A DNA stretch of 64,000 nt from Candidatus Tachikawaea gelatinosa (GTDB lineage Bacteria > Pseudomonadota > Gammaproteobacteria > Enterobacterales > Enterobacteriaceae). Position numbers and translations under genes: made by a program. The notes under the pieces were generated by a model. It was not told where the DNA came from. It saw only the letters and a list, made by a program, of their open reading frames with translations, and did not search any database. How positions within the stretch are numbered: position 1 is the stretch's first letter; every line of letters starts with the position of its first letter. The stretch lies in the NCBI RefSeq assembly GCF_000828815.1, contig NZ_AP014521.1, forward strand, positions 590,001 to 654,000, in the 5' to 3' direction. This document shows, piece by piece, positions 19,160-29,663 of the stretch.

Positions 19160-19234
19160 ATAATATAAATAGATAATTTATATTATATTTTTTTTATAAT
19201 TTTATAAAAATTTTAATTTAAAAAAATTAAAATT
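19160..19234. repeat. Two tandem AT-only hairpins between rpsT and ribF
   Basis: ATAATATAAAT (19160-19170) pairs perfectly with ATTTATATTAT (19176-19186), followed by a T-run. AATTTTAATTT (19209-19219) pairs with AAATTAAAATT (19224-19234). Both are 11-bp perfect stems in the divergent promoter region. At this base composition they could be chance. Confidence 0.4.
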
Positions 19235-19292
19235 AGATTTTACATTATTTTCATTATAATAATGTATAAATTTTCATATATACAGGAATTTT

Positions 19293-20240
19293 ATGAAATT
19301 TATACGTGGTATACATAATCTTAATTATCAAGAAAAAGGTTGTGTATTAACAATCGGAAATTTTGATGGTGTACATTATGGTCATAAGATTTTGCTTTCT
19401 CATCTTTTTTTTGAGGGAAAAAAACGTAATCTTCCAGTTATAGTTATGATTTTTGAACCGCAACCTTTAGAATTTTTTTTAAAAAAAGCTCCATACCGTT
19501 TAACTAATTTAAAAGATAAACTAAATTATTTATTTCAACTAAATATAGATATTGTGCTTTGTGTTTCTTTTAATCAAAAATTTTCTAAAATGTCAGCAGA
19601 AGATTTTATTTTTTATTTATTAGTAAAAAAGTTAAATATAAAATTACTGATAATAGGTGATGATTTTCGTTTTGGTAAAGATAGAAAGGGAAATTTTTTT
19701 TTGTTAAAAATATTTGGAAAAAAATATGGTTTTGAAGTGATTAGTACTAAAACTTTTTGCAAATATGGACAAAGAATTAGTAGTACTTTTATCAGACAAG
19801 CATTATATGAAAATAATTTTTTATTAGTCAAAAAACTTTTAGGAAGAAATTTTAGCATTTCAGGGCGAATTATTTATGGCGATTCTATAGGGAAAAAAAT
19901 TGGATTTCCTACAGCTAATCTTTATTCTTATTATAATGTTTTACCTATTAAAGGAGTTTATATCGTACAAGTTTTAGGTATAAAAAAAGATCCTATATTA
20001 GGAGTAGCAAATATTGGAACTCGTCCAACATTAAATGGAAAGAAAAAACGGATTGAAATTCATCTTATCGATTTTTGTATGAATATTTATGGATATTATG
20101 TTCAAATTGTTTTAATAAAAAAAATTAGAGAAGAAATCAAGTTTTGTTCATTAAGCGAATTAAAAAATCAGATAAAAAAAGATATACTTTTTACAAAAAA
20201 TTTTTTTATTCAAAAAAAAAATAATAGATATAACATTTAA
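19293..20240 (+). CDS. ribF: Bifunctional riboflavin kinase / FAD synthetase RibF
   Basis: 315 residues (E. coli 313). It phosphorylates riboflavin to FMN and adenylylates FMN to FAD. The N-terminal nucleotidyltransferase domain has TIGNFDGVHYGHK near residue 21 and ISSTFIRQAL near 165. The C-terminal kinase domain has GDSIGKKIGFPTANL and GVANIGTRPTLNG. In E. coli and most relatives it is followed by ileS; here lspA follows only 91 bp later. Cofactor synthesis for flavoenzymes therefore remains, but a large neighbour is gone. Confidence 0.96.
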   Translation: MKFIRGIHNLNYQEKGCVLTIGNFDGVHYGHKILLSHLFFEGKKRNLPVIVMIFEPQPLEFFLKKAPYRLTNLKDKLNYLFQLNIDIVLCVSFNQKFSKMSAEDFIFYLLVKKLNIKLLIIGDDFRFGKDRKGNFFLLKIFGKKYGFEVISTKTFCKYGQRISSTFIRQALYENNFLLVKKLLGRNFSISGRIIYGDSIGKKIGFPTANLYSYYNVLPIKGVYIVQVLGIKKDPILGVANIGTRPTLNGKKKRIEIHLIDFCMNIYGYYVQIVLIKKIREEIKFCSLSELKNQIKKDILFTKNFFIQKKNNRYNI

Positions 20241-20331
20241 TTTTTTTTTTTTAACAAATCATATATATTCATGTTAACTTTCATTAAATAAATTATCTTT
20301 ATAATTTATTATTTAATCTTTTAATCATTAT

Positions 20332-20832
20332 ATGAAAAAATCTATTTTTTTTAAAACAACATATTTGTTATTAATATTAATTATTATTACTATCGATACT
20401 ATTAGTAAAAAATGGGTAGTCATGCATGTAAAATTACATAAAACTTTTCATATCAATTCTTTTTTAAATTTTTTTTACACTTATAATTATGGAATGGCAT
20501 TTAATTTTTTATCAAATTTTTCTAAGGAATTCCAACGTTGGTTTTTATCTAGTATTTCTTGTCTGATAATATTTATGATTTTTTTAGTTATGATGAATTG
20601 TCAAAAAATTTTTAAAAAAACACAACAAATAGCTTATTCAATAATTATTGGGGGTGGTTTAAGTAATGTATTTGATCGAATATATCATGGATATGTAATT
20701 GATTTTATTGATATAAAAATTATAAAATTTCATATTCCTACTTTTAATATTGCTGATCTTAGTATTTTTATTGGTTTATTAATTATTTTAACTATAAATT
20801 TTTTTATTATCTTTTTTAAGTTAGATAAATAG
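20332..20832 (+). CDS. lspA: Lipoprotein signal peptidase LspA
   Basis: 166 residues (E. coli 164). A four-span inner-membrane aspartyl protease that removes signal peptides from prolipoproteins. The two catalytic Asp lie in the conserved GLSNVFDRIYHGYVIDFID and FNIADLSIFIG segments. Hydrophobic spans are visible near residues 8-26, 68-88, 97-112 and 139-160. CyoA in this same window, with its LLLGC lipobox, is one predicted substrate. It directly follows ribF because ileS is missing. Confidence 0.95.
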   Translation: MKKSIFFKTTYLLLILIIITIDTISKKWVVMHVKLHKTFHINSFLNFFYTYNYGMAFNFLSNFSKEFQRWFLSSISCLIIFMIFLVMMNCQKIFKKTQQIAYSIIIGGGLSNVFDRIYHGYVIDFIDIKIIKFHIPTFNIADLSIFIGLLIILTINFFIIFFKLDK

Positions 20833-20896
20833 TATAAAAAAATAACATTCTTTATATATAATATGTTACAAAAAAAAATTAATACTTTTATGCGAT

Positions 20897-21847
20897 ATGA
20901 ATATTTTCTTAGCTAATCCTCGCGGATTTTGTGCGGGAGTAAACAGAGCAATTAATATTGTTAATTTAATTCTAAAGATATATGGACAACCTATTTATGT
21001 TTATCATGAGATTGTACACAATAGTCATGTTTTGAACGTTTTACGTAAGAAAGGTGTAGTTTTTGTTGAAAATATTGAAAATGTTCCAAAAAGATCTATA
21101 CTAATTTTTTCTGCACATGGTGTTTCTAAAAACGTACAGAATCAAGCTAAAAAACGTAATCTAAAGATATTTGATGCTACTTGCCCATTAGTTAAAAAAG
21201 TGCATAAAAAAGTATGCAAAGCCAGCGATCAAGGTATAGAAGTTATTCTAATTGGCAATTCATATCACCCAGAAATTAAAGGGACTATAGGGCAATATAT
21301 TAATAATAAAAATGGGGGAATATATCTTATAGAATCTTTTCAAGATGTTTTAAAAATAAAAATTAATAACCCTAGTAGAGTAGTAATTGCTAATCAAACT
21401 ACGTTATCTACAGAAGAAGTTTACTTATTTAAAAAAATATTAATAAAAAAATTTCCAAAAATTAATATTAGTAGAAGTGATATTTGTTATGCAACAACTA
21501 ACCGTCAAATTGCTGTACAAAAATTAGCTGAAAAAACAGAAATAGTATTTGTAATAGGTTCAAAAAACTCTTCAAATTCTAATAGATTAGTAGAAATTGT
21601 AAAAAAATACGAAAAGAAATCTTATTTAATAGATTCTATTAGTGATATAAAAAAAATCTGTTTAAATAATATCAAGAACATTGGAATTACTGCTGGGGCT
21701 TCTACTCCAGATGTAATAATTAATCAAATTATTAAATATTTATGCGAAATAAAAAATACATCTGTAATAGAATTATCAGGTATTAAAGAAAATTTTATTT
21801 TTAAAATACCTAAAAGTTTTTATAGAAAACCGTCTGTTTTATTATAA
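20897..21847 (+). CDS. ispH: 4-hydroxy-3-methylbut-2-enyl diphosphate reductase IspH
   Basis: 316 residues, like E. coli. The last enzyme of the MEP isoprenoid pathway, making IPP and DMAPP with a [4Fe-4S] cluster. The three cluster cysteines are in NPRGFCAGVNRAI (Cys12), DATCPLVKKVHK (near 96) and DICYATTNRQ (near 197). The substrate motif TAGASTPDVIIN is present. Isoprenoid products would feed undecaprenyl phosphate and the heme O made by CyoE. The fkpB gene usually between lspA and ispH is absent. Confidence 0.97.
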   Translation: MNIFLANPRGFCAGVNRAINIVNLILKIYGQPIYVYHEIVHNSHVLNVLRKKGVVFVENIENVPKRSILIFSAHGVSKNVQNQAKKRNLKIFDATCPLVKKVHKKVCKASDQGIEVILIGNSYHPEIKGTIGQYINNKNGGIYLIESFQDVLKIKINNPSRVVIANQTTLSTEEVYLFKKILIKKFPKINISRSDICYATTNRQIAVQKLAEKTEIVFVIGSKNSSNSNRLVEIVKKYEKKSYLIDSISDIKKICLNNIKNIGITAGASTPDVIINQIIKYLCEIKNTSVIELSGIKENFIFKIPKSFYRKPSVLL

Positions 21848-21947
21848 TTTTATATAAATTAATATAGTTATATTAAATATTTATTAGTTTTAAAGTTAAT
21901 TTTTTCTAAAAAATAAATTTAATAACATTTTATATATTGGCTAAAAA

Positions 21948-22775
21948 ATGAATATGAAAAAACTTAGAATAGCTATTGCTGGACCAAATGGTCGTATGGG
22001 TTCTCAACTAATTAAATGTGTTGAAGAAACAAAAAATATAGTTTTAAGTGTAATTATAACTAAATCTTGTTTTAATTTTGAAAAAAAAAATAGTTTAATT
22101 AGAAAAATTGATAATTTTAATGCAAAAATTACTAACGATATTAATAGCGTTATTAATAATTTTGATATCCTTATCGATTTTACTCGTCCAGAAAATACTT
22201 TAAAAAATTTATTAGTTTGTTATCAAAATAATAAATCTATTGTAATTGGGACAACTGGTTTTGATGAATCTGGAAGAAAAATTATTCAAGATGCCGCAAA
22301 AAAAATTCCTATTGTTTATTCTTCAAACTTTAGTATCGGAATTAATTTACTTTTTAAATTAATAGAAAAAACTACAGAAATTATAGGAAATTCTTCAGAC
22401 ATAGATATTATTGAAAAACATCACCGACAAAAAAAAGATTGTCCTTCAGGTACTGCATTAACTATCGGGGAAAAAATAGCGCAGATTATGAATTGGAATT
22501 TAAAAGAATCTATGTTTTATAATAATATAAATAATATTGCAATACGTCCTCCAAAAGTTATTGAATTTTCAAGTATCCGTTCTGGAGAAATTATTGGTGA
22601 ACACACTGTATTATTTCATGAAAAGAATGAACAAATTGAAATTACTCATAAAGCTATAAATAGAAAAATTTTTGCCAGTGGTGCTGTTAAAGCGGCTATA
22701 TGGATTGAAAAAAATAAAAAAGAGAAAGGTCTTTTTGATATGCAAGATGTTTTAAATTTAAAAAACATTTTTTAA
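21948..22775 (+). CDS. dapB: 4-hydroxy-tetrahydrodipicolinate reductase DapB
   Basis: 275 residues (E. coli 273). It reduces HTPA to tetrahydrodipicolinate in lysine and diaminopimelate synthesis. The NAD(P)-binding turn is IAIAGPNGRMGSQL, with Pro-Asn in place of the usual Ala-Gly. The active site has EKHHRQKKDCPSGTAL (paired His and the Lys). IDFTRPENTL and VIGTTGFDE are intact. ATG at 21948 or 21954 are both possible starts. It works with DapA and DapE, also in this window. Order ispH-dapB-carA is as in E. coli. Confidence 0.96.
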   Translation: MNMKKLRIAIAGPNGRMGSQLIKCVEETKNIVLSVIITKSCFNFEKKNSLIRKIDNFNAKITNDINSVINNFDILIDFTRPENTLKNLLVCYQNNKSIVIGTTGFDESGRKIIQDAAKKIPIVYSSNFSIGINLLFKLIEKTTEIIGNSSDIDIIEKHHRQKKDCPSGTALTIGEKIAQIMNWNLKESMFYNNINNIAIRPPKVIEFSSIRSGEIIGEHTVLFHEKNEQIEITHKAINRKIFASGAVKAAIWIEKNKKEKGLFDMQDVLNLKNIF

Positions 22776-22848
22776 AGGTCTTTAATTATTTTATATTTAA
22801 AATATATAATTAAGATTTATAATTATATAATTTTTTTTGGAGGATCTT

Positions 22849-24000
22849 TTGAATAGATCAGCAATTTTTGTTTTAGAAGATGGAACAAAATTTTATGGTC
22901 AGAGTGTTGGTATAAATTCTTCTTTTTTTGCAGGAGAAGTCGTTTTCAACACGTCTATGACTGGTTATCAAGAAATTATTACTGATCCTTCTTATTATCA
23001 TCAAATTGTTGTTTTTTTATATCCGCATATTGGAAACGTAGGAATAAACAATAATGATGTAGAATCTAATAGTATCTATGTAAAGGGACTAGTTGTAAGA
23101 GATATTTCATTAATATCTAATAATTTTCGTAGCGAAGAAACATTTTCATGTTATCTTAAAAAGAATAATATTGTAGCTATTTCAAATATAGATACAAGAA
23201 AATTAGCACATATTTTACGTATAAAAGGAACGCAAAATGGTTGTATTTTTACAGGAAATAATCCTGATTATAATTTAGCATTAAAAATAGCACGTAATAC
23301 TAAAAAATTAAAAGGTAAAGATTTAGTAAAAACAGTTACAACTAAAAAAATATATACTTGGACAGAAAAAACCTGGATTAAATCAACAAAAAAACTAGAA
23401 CAAATTAATAAAAAATTTTGCTATAAAGTAATAGCTTATGATTATGGAATAAAATATAACACACTAAGAATGTTATCTGATAGAGGATGCGATATTACAG
23501 TAGTACCTGCACAAATGTCAGCTGAAAACGTTTTAAATCTTCAACCAGATGGTATTTTTCTTTCAAATGGCCCAGGAGATCCAGAGCCATGTCATTATGC
23601 TATAAAAGCAATAAAGATTTTTTTAAAAAAAAATATTCCAATTTTTGGTATATGTTTAGGACATCAGCTATTAGCTTTAGCAATTGGTGCAACTACAATA
23701 AAAATGAAAATAGGACATCATGGTAGTAATCATCCTGTGAAAGATTTAAAAAATGATCGCGTCATGATTACTTCGCAAAATCATGGATTTACTGTAAATA
23801 AAGAAAATTTACCAAATAATATTTGTATCACGCATATTTCACTTTTTGATAAAACTATTCAAGGTATTCATCATCTTTCTAAGCCAGCTTTTGGTTTTCA
23901 AGGGCATCCAGAAGGTAGTCCTGGTCCACAAGATTCTTCTTCATTATTTGATTATTTTATTGAATTAATGAAAAATTATTGTAAAAAGAAAAAAACTTAA
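22849..24000 (+). CDS. carA: Carbamoyl-phosphate synthase small (glutaminase) subunit CarA
   Basis: The frame opens at TTG 22837, but a strong Shine-Dalgarno (GGAGGA, 22839-22844) sits inside that extension. It points to TTG 22849, which gives [12 protein letters not shown] as the N-terminus and 383 residues (E. coli 382). CarA releases ammonia from glutamine for CarB. The class I amidotransferase triad is visible: nucleophile Cys in FGICLGHQL, and His and Glu in [24 protein letters not shown] is conserved. Carbamoyl phosphate supplies arginine and pyrimidines. It is followed 10 bp later by carB. Confidence 0.95.
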   Translation: MNRSAIFVLEDGTKFYGQSVGINSSFFAGEVVFNTSMTGYQEIITDPSYYHQIVVFLYPHIGNVGINNNDVESNSIYVKGLVVRDISLISNNFRSEETFSCYLKKNNIVAISNIDTRKLAHILRIKGTQNGCIFTGNNPDYNLALKIARNTKKLKGKDLVKTVTTKKIYTWTEKTWIKSTKKLEQINKKFCYKVIAYDYGIKYNTLRMLSDRGCDITVVPAQMSAENVLNLQPDGIFLSNGPGDPEPCHYAIKAIKIFLKKNIPIFGICLGHQLLALAIGATTIKMKIGHHGSNHPVKDLKNDRVMITSQNHGFTVNKENLPNNICITHISLFDKTIQGIHHLSKPAFGFQGHPEGSPGPQDSSSLFDYFIELMKNYCKKKKT

Positions 24001-24010
24001 GAGAGTTATA

Positions 24011-27000
24011 ATGAATAATCGTATAAATATTAAATCTATATTAATTCTTGGTGCCGGGCCAATTGTAATTGGCCAAGCATGTGAATTTGACTATGCTGGA
24101 GTACAAGCGTGTAGGGCTTTACGTGAAGAAGGATATCGAATAATTTTAATTAATTCTAATCCAGCAACTATTATGACAGATCCAGAAACAGCAGATATAA
24201 TTTATATTGAACCAATACATTGGAAAATAGTAAAAAAAATTATCAAAAAAGAACGTCCAGACGCGATTTTACCAACTATGGGAGGTCAAACTGCATTAAA
24301 TTGCGTATTAGAACTTCATCATAATCATGTATTAGATAAATATAACGTAAAAATGATTGGAGCTACCATTAAAACTATTGAAAAAGCAGAAAATAGACAA
24401 CTCTTTGATAAAGCAATGAAAAAAATTGGATTAGAGACAGCAAAATCAGGAGTAGCTCATTCGTTTAAAGAAGCTTTATTAGTCTTAGAAAAAATAGGTT
24501 TTCCATGTATTATTCGACCATCTTTTACTATGGGTGGAACGGGAGGAGGAATAGCATATAATTTAAAAGATTTTAAAAAAATTTGTGATAATGGATTACT
24601 GTTATCTCCTATTAAAGAATTAATCATTGATGAATCTTTAATTGGTTGGAAAGAATATGAAATGGAAGTTATGAGAGATAAAAAAGATAATTGTATTATT
24701 GTTTGTTCTATAGAAAATCTTGATCCTATGGGTATTCATACAGGAGATTCAATAACGGTTGCACCTGCTCAAACATTGACTGATAAAGAATATCAAATTA
24801 TGCGAAATGCTGCAATTTCAGTTTTAAGAGAAATTGAAGTAGAAACCGGTGGTTCTAATGTACAATTTGCTGTAAATCCGAAAAATGGAAAATTAATTAT
24901 TATTGAAATGAATCCTCGTGTATCACGATCTTCTGCACTAGCATCAAAAGCTACTGGTTTTCCAATAGCTAAAATTGCTGCTAAATTGGCAGTAGGTTAC
25001 ACTTTAGATGAACTAAAAAACGAAATTACGGGTAATCAAACACCAGCTTCTTTTGAACCAACTATTGATTATGTAGTTACAAAAGTTCCAAGATTTAATT
25101 TCGAAAAATTTATTGGAACAAATAATCGTTTAACTACACAAATGAAATCAGTTGGAGAGGTCATGGCAATTGGTAGAACTTTTCAAGAATCAATTCAAAA
25201 AGCTTTATGTAGTTTAGAAATTGGTATTTCTGGTTTTGATCAAAAAGTATTTCATTATGACGCTAAGGATATAAAGAAAATTAAATATGAATTAAAAAAT
25301 CCAGGTTCTGATCGTATTTTATATGTTGCAGATGCTTTCCGAGCGAAAATTATTATAGAAACAATTTTTAAATTAACAAATATTGATTATTGGTTTTTAA
25401 CACAGATAAAAGAGTTAATTGATATAGAAGAACAAATTAAAAGTAAAAAATTAAAAATTTTTAACTTAAAAACGTTAAAGTTTTTGAAAAAAAAAGGATT
25501 TTCTGATGCACGTATAGCATTCTTAAAAAATACAACAGAAAAAGATATTCGTGAATTACGTTACAAATTAAATGTACGTCCTGTTTATAAAAGAATTGAT
25601 ACTTGTTCCGCAGAGTTTTCAACTAATACTGCATATATGTATTCAACTTATGAAGAAGAGTGTGAATCTAATCCTAATAAAAATTCTAATAAAATTTTAA
25701 TATTAGGTGGTGGTCCAAATAGAATAGGACAAGGAGTAGAATTTGATTATTGTTGTGTACATGCTGCATTAGCTTTAAAAAAAGATAATTTTGAAACCAT
25801 TATTATAAATTGCAATCCAGAAACTGTATCTACAGATTACGATATTTCTGATCGTTTATACTTTGAACCAGTAACTTTAGAAAATGTTTTAGAAATTGTT
25901 CATCTTGAAAAACCAAAAGGAGTAATTATTCAATATGGAGGACAAACCCCGTTAAATTTAGCAAAAAGTTTGGAACTAGAAAATGTTACTATCATAGGAA
26001 CAAACCCAAAATCTATTGACTGTGCAGAAGATCGTCAAAAATTTCAAAAAATTATTTATGAAATAGGGTTAAAACAACCTAAAAATGCAATTGCTAACAA
26101 TATAAAAGAAGCAATAGAAAAAACAAAAATTATTGGATACCCTTTAGTTATTCGTCCATCCTATGTATTAGGAGGACGAGCAATGCAAATTATTTATAAT
26201 GAGATTGATTTACAAAAATATTTTAAAGAAATGATGTTTTCTATTAAAGATTATCCCATTCTTCTTGATCAATTTCTTGATAATGCGACAGAAGTTGATG
26301 TTGACGCTATTTGTGATGGTAAACAAGTATTAATTGCTGGAATTATGGAACATATTGAACAAGCTGGAGTACACTCTGGAGATTCTGCATGTTGTTTACC
26401 ACCATATACTTTAAATAAAAATATTCAAAATAAATTACGTAAACAAGTAGAAAAATTAGCTTTCAAATTAAATATTTCTGGTTTAATGAATGTTCAGTTT
26501 GCTATTAAAAAAGATGTCCCATATTTAATTGAAGTCAATCCACGAGCTGCTAGAACAATACCTTTTGTTTCAAAAGCTATCGGTATTCCATTAGCGAAAA
26601 TCGCAGCACGTGTTATGATTGGAAAATCACTAAAAGAACAAGGTATCTTAAAAGAAATTTTACCTCCATATTTTTCAATTAAAGAAGTAGTTTTGCCTTT
26701 TAATAAATTTAAAGGAGTTGATCCAATTCTTAGTCCAGAAATGCGTTCTACTGGTGAAGTTATGTCTATTGGTATAACATTTGAAGAAGCTTTCTCTAAA
26801 TCAATGTTAGCTACTCAATCCTTTTTTCAAAAAAGAGGTCGCGTTTTGTTATGTTTAGGAAAAAAAGAAAAAAACAAAATTATTAATTTAGCTAAAAAAT
26901 TGATAAATTTAGGGTTTCAATTAGATGCTACACCTGAAACAGGTAAAATATTAAAATATGAAAACATTAATGTACGTATTTTAAATTCAAAAAATACAGA

Positions 27001-27235
27001 CAAGTTAAACATTTTTAATTGTATAAAAAATCGTGAATATGTTTATATTGTTAATATTGAAAAAAAAATAAATGCTTTTGAAAATTCTAAAAATATTCGA
27101 ATTCATGCTTTACAAAATCAAATTCATTTTGATACAACGATTAAAGGTAGTTTTGCTACTATTAGTGCTTTAAACTCAAATCCAATAAAAAATGTTTTAT
27201 CTATTAATGAAATACATGCTAAACTTGAAAGATGA
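24011..27235 (+). CDS. carB: Carbamoyl-phosphate synthase large subunit CarB
   Basis: 1074 residues (E. coli 1073), the largest gene in the window. It makes carbamoyl phosphate from bicarbonate, ammonia and two ATP. The duplicated architecture is clear: first half with [20 protein letters not shown] and [10 protein letters not shown], second half with [20 protein letters not shown] and [12 protein letters not shown]. The C-terminal MGS-like allosteric domain (about 940-1074) is present but less conserved. Its preservation suggests arginine provision to the host continues. Co-transcribed with carA. Confidence 0.98.
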   Translation: MNNRINIKSILILGAGPIVIGQACEFDYAGVQACRALREEGYRIILINSNPATIMTDPETADIIYIEPIHWKIVKKIIKKERPDAILPTMGGQTALNCVLELHHNHVLDKYNVKMIGATIKTIEKAENRQLFDKAMKKIGLETAKSGVAHSFKEALLVLEKIGFPCIIRPSFTMGGTGGGIAYNLKDFKKICDNGLLLSPIKELIIDESLIGWKEYEMEVMRDKKDNCIIVCSIENLDPMGIHTGDSITVAPAQTLTDKEYQIMRNAAISVLREIEVETGGSNVQFAVNPKNGKLIIIEMNPRVSRSSALASKATGFPIAKIAAKLAVGYTLDELKNEITGNQTPASFEPTIDYVVTKVPRFNFEKFIGTNNRLTTQMKSVGEVMAIGRTFQESIQKALCSLEIGISGFDQKVFHYDAKDIKKIKYELKNPGSDRILYVADAFRAKIIIETIFKLTNIDYWFLTQIKELIDIEEQIKSKKLKIFNLKTLKFLKKKGFSDARIAFLKNTTEKDIRELRYKLNVRPVYKRIDTCSAEFSTNTAYMYSTYEEECESNPNKNSNKILILGGGPNRIGQGVEFDYCCVHAALALKKDNFETIIINCNPETVSTDYDISDRLYFEPVTLENVLEIVHLEKPKGVIIQYGGQTPLNLAKSLELENVTIIGTNPKSIDCAEDRQKFQKIIYEIGLKQPKNAIANNIKEAIEKTKIIGYPLVIRPSYVLGGRAMQIIYNEIDLQKYFKEMMFSIKDYPILLDQFLDNATEVDVDAICDGKQVLIAGIMEHIEQAGVHSGDSACCLPPYTLNKNIQNKLRKQVEKLAFKLNISGLMNVQFAIKKDVPYLIEVNPRAARTIPFVSKAIGIPLAKIAARVMIGKSLKEQGILKEILPPYFSIKEVVLPFNKFKGVDPILSPEMRSTGEVMSIGITFEEAFSKSMLATQSFFQKRGRVLLCLGKKEKNKIINLAKKLINLGFQLDATPETGKILKYENINVRILNSKNTDKLNIFNCIKNREYVYIVNIEKKINAFENSKNIRIHALQNQIHFDTTIKGSFATISALNSNPIKNVLSINEIHAKLER

Positions 27236-27396
27236 TAGTTTATAGTAAAAAATATTATCTTTTTTATTTATGACGAATAAAGTTTATTATATAAAACTAA
27301 TAATAATTAACAATTTTTATTGAAAAAAATGAAAAAAGTAATATAATTTTATCTGAATTGTTTAAAAATATAAAAAAATTTAAAAATATAACAAAA

Positions 27397-27469
27397 GGCC
27401 CCTTAGCTCAGCGGTAAGAGCAGGCGACTCATAATCGCTTGGCCGTTGGTTCAAATCCAACAGGGGCCA
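27397..27469 (+). tRNA. ileX: tRNA-Ile2 (CAU anticodon, read as LAU for AUA codons)
   Basis: 73 nt that fold into a full cloverleaf with a 7-bp acceptor stem GGCCCCT/AGGGGCC and discriminator A. The anticodon is CAT at 27430-27432. Sequence identity to E. coli ileX/ileY (acceptor, D arm and anticodon arm) assigns it to the minor isoleucine tRNA rather than Met. It needs lysidine modification by TilS. The 3' CCA is not encoded. It decodes AUA, a very common codon in this AT-rich window. Confidence 0.92.
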
Positions 27470-27663
27470 TATCAAAATAACTTAGCAAAGTATTTAAAAA
27501 TTTTTTTGTATTTTTAAAATATTAAAAATTAATTAAAAAACTGTTTTTAGTGACTTTTTAGATATTGTTCTATTTCAATAAAATATTTTTTATAATACTT
27601 GATTAATTATCAATTTTATCTAATTTATTTTTATGAATAGAATAAAATATAAAATTTTAAGTG

Positions 27664-29271
27664 TTATTTTGTGCATATGATAAAAATTTTTCTTCTTTTG
27701 TAAAAATTAATTAAATGAATTATTTTATTAATATAAAAAAGAAATTTTATTTTATATGTTTTTGGCGATACTTTATTGATGTTTTTTTTTATTCTATTTT
27801 TTCTGATACGTGTGATAGAATAATTTGGTGTTTCTAAATTTTTATCTGGTACAATGACTATTTTAACTCCACTAGATTTTTTTTCAAATAACACTAATAT
27901 TGTTCTTTTTTCGTTTAGAAGATAAGAAGCAACATTAATTGGCACGATCACATTTACTGATTTTGTATTTTTTTTTACTGATTCTTCTTCAATTAATCGC
28001 AAAATAGACAAAGATAGTGATTTATAATCACGAATGACACCTTTACCATTGCAACGAGAACAAATATGATTATCAGATTCGCATAATGAAGAATTTAATC
28101 TTTGTCTAGACATTTCTAATAAACCAAATCGGGAAATATGACTAATTTGAATACGAGCACGATCTTGTCTAACTGCTTCTTTTAAACTATTTTCTATAAG
28201 GCGTTTATTTTTTATGGGAGTCATATCAATAAAATCCATGACAATCAAACCACCTAAATCGCGTAATCTTAATTGACGTGCAATTTCGGTTACAGCTTCT
28301 AGATTTGTATTAAAAGCAGTTTCTTCAATATCGTATCCTTTTGTTGAACGAGAGGAATTAATATCTATTGCAGTTAGAGCTTCTGTCGTATCTATAACAA
28401 TTGATCCTCCTGAAGGCAATCGTACTTCTCTTTGAAAAATAGATGCAATCTGTGATTCAATTTGATAATGACTAAATAATGAAATTTCATTTTTATAAAG
28501 TTTAATTTTATTTTTAAAATCAGGACGTCCAAGAGCTGTAATATGCTGACGTGCTAAATCAAAAATTTTTGAGTTATCAATCAATATTTCTTTAATATCT
28601 TGACGCAAATAGTCTCGAAAAGCTCTTACAAGTACATTACTTTCTTGATGAAGTAAAAACGGAGCAGCGTGTTTAGAAGCTATTTTCTTTATTGATTCCC
28701 AATGTTGAATTCTGAAATTTAAATCCCACTGTAAAGATTCTTTAGTTTGTCCTAATCCTGCTGTTCGCACAATAAATCCCATACCTTTTTTAAATTCTAA
28801 CAATGACATAATTTCTTTTAATTCATTTCTATTCTCTCCTTCTATTTGTCGAGAAATGCCTCCAACTTTTGGGTTATTTGGCATTAATACTAAATAACTT
28901 CCTGCTAAGCTAATAAAAGTAGTTAAAGCAGCACCTTTATTACCTCTAGCTTCTTTATTAATTTGTACTATTAACTCTTGTCCTTCAAATAAAACATCCT
29001 TTATATTATACCGTGCATTAATATTTGTTATTTTTTTAAAATATTCTATAGATACCTCTCTAAAAGGTAAAAATCCATGTTTTTTTCCTCCATAATCTAC
29101 AAAAACAGCATCCAAACTAGGTTCAATTCTAGTAATTCTGCCTTTATAAATATTTGATTTTTTTTGTTCATGCTTAACATTTTCGATGTTTAAATCATAT
29201 AAACGTTTTCCATCAACAATTGCAACACGCAATTCTTCTTTTTGAGTTGCATTTATTAACATTCTTTTCAT
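27664..29271 (-). CDS. rne: Ribonuclease E, catalytic half only
   Basis: 535 residues against 1061 in E. coli. RNase E starts mRNA decay and processes rRNA and tRNA. The S1 domain (about 37-120), the 5' sensor and RNase H-like regions, and the DNase I-like domain are all kept (DTTEALTAIDINSSRSTKG with the catalytic Asp, IVMDFIDMTP with the second). So is the zinc-link CSRCNGKG. The protein stops after RIRKNRIKKN plus a basic tail, so the C-terminal scaffold that recruits RhlB, enolase and PNPase is absent. It differs from RNase G by its closer match to Rne and by the rne-rluC-rpmF-plsX context. Confidence 0.93.
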   Translation of the reverse strand: MKRMLINATQKEELRVAIVDGKRLYDLNIENVKHEQKKSNIYKGRITRIEPSLDAVFVDYGGKKHGFLPFREVSIEYFKKITNINARYNIKDVLFEGQELIVQINKEARGNKGAALTTFISLAGSYLVLMPNNPKVGGISRQIEGENRNELKEIMSLLEFKKGMGFIVRTAGLGQTKESLQWDLNFRIQHWESIKKIASKHAAPFLLHQESNVLVRAFRDYLRQDIKEILIDNSKIFDLARQHITALGRPDFKNKIKLYKNEISLFSHYQIESQIASIFQREVRLPSGGSIVIDTTEALTAIDINSSRSTKGYDIEETAFNTNLEAVTEIARQLRLRDLGGLIVMDFIDMTPIKNKRLIENSLKEAVRQDRARIQISHISRFGLLEMSRQRLNSSLCESDNHICSRCNGKGVIRDYKSLSLSILRLIEEESVKKNTKSVNVIVPINVASYLLNEKRTILVLFEKKSSGVKIVIVPDKNLETPNYSITRIRKNRIKKNINKVSPKTYKIKFLFYINKIIHLINFYKRRKIFIICTK

Positions 29272-29663
29272 TTTCGTTGCTCATTACTTCTTAACAATAG
29301 TTTTATTCCAAAAAATTTTTTCTAAAACACGTATTTATTTAATAAAAATTAAAAATAAAAATATTTTTAAGAAATTTAAAAAAATATAAATTACATTAAA
29401 TTATGTATTTTTTTATGTAAATATTATAAAAACTTGGTATATAAAATTTTATATTTAGTATTTAATTCATCATTTTTTTATAAAAATAATGAAATTGTTT
29501 TTACACAAATTTCAAAAACAATAGGTGACAAACAAAAAACAATTATTAAATTATTTATATAGTATATAGTAAAGATTATTGTATAATTCTATAAAAAAAA
29601 AATTTTGTTCAGAGAGAAATAAAAATTTTTGTTTTGTAATAGTTAAGGTTTATTTAGAACGGT
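29272..29663. other. Divergent rne / rluC intergenic region
   Basis: 392 bp with no coding frame. It must hold the rne and rluC promoters. In E. coli rne has a long structured 5' leader used for autoregulation; here I see only loose A/T stems (for example TTCATCATTTTT against AAAAATAATGAA near 29466-29492). I cannot support a specific regulatory structure. Confidence 0.5.

Noticed and set aside
22837-22848. TTG 22837 as the carA start
   Set aside because: The Shine-Dalgarno GGAGGA lies inside it and the protein aligns from TTG 22849.
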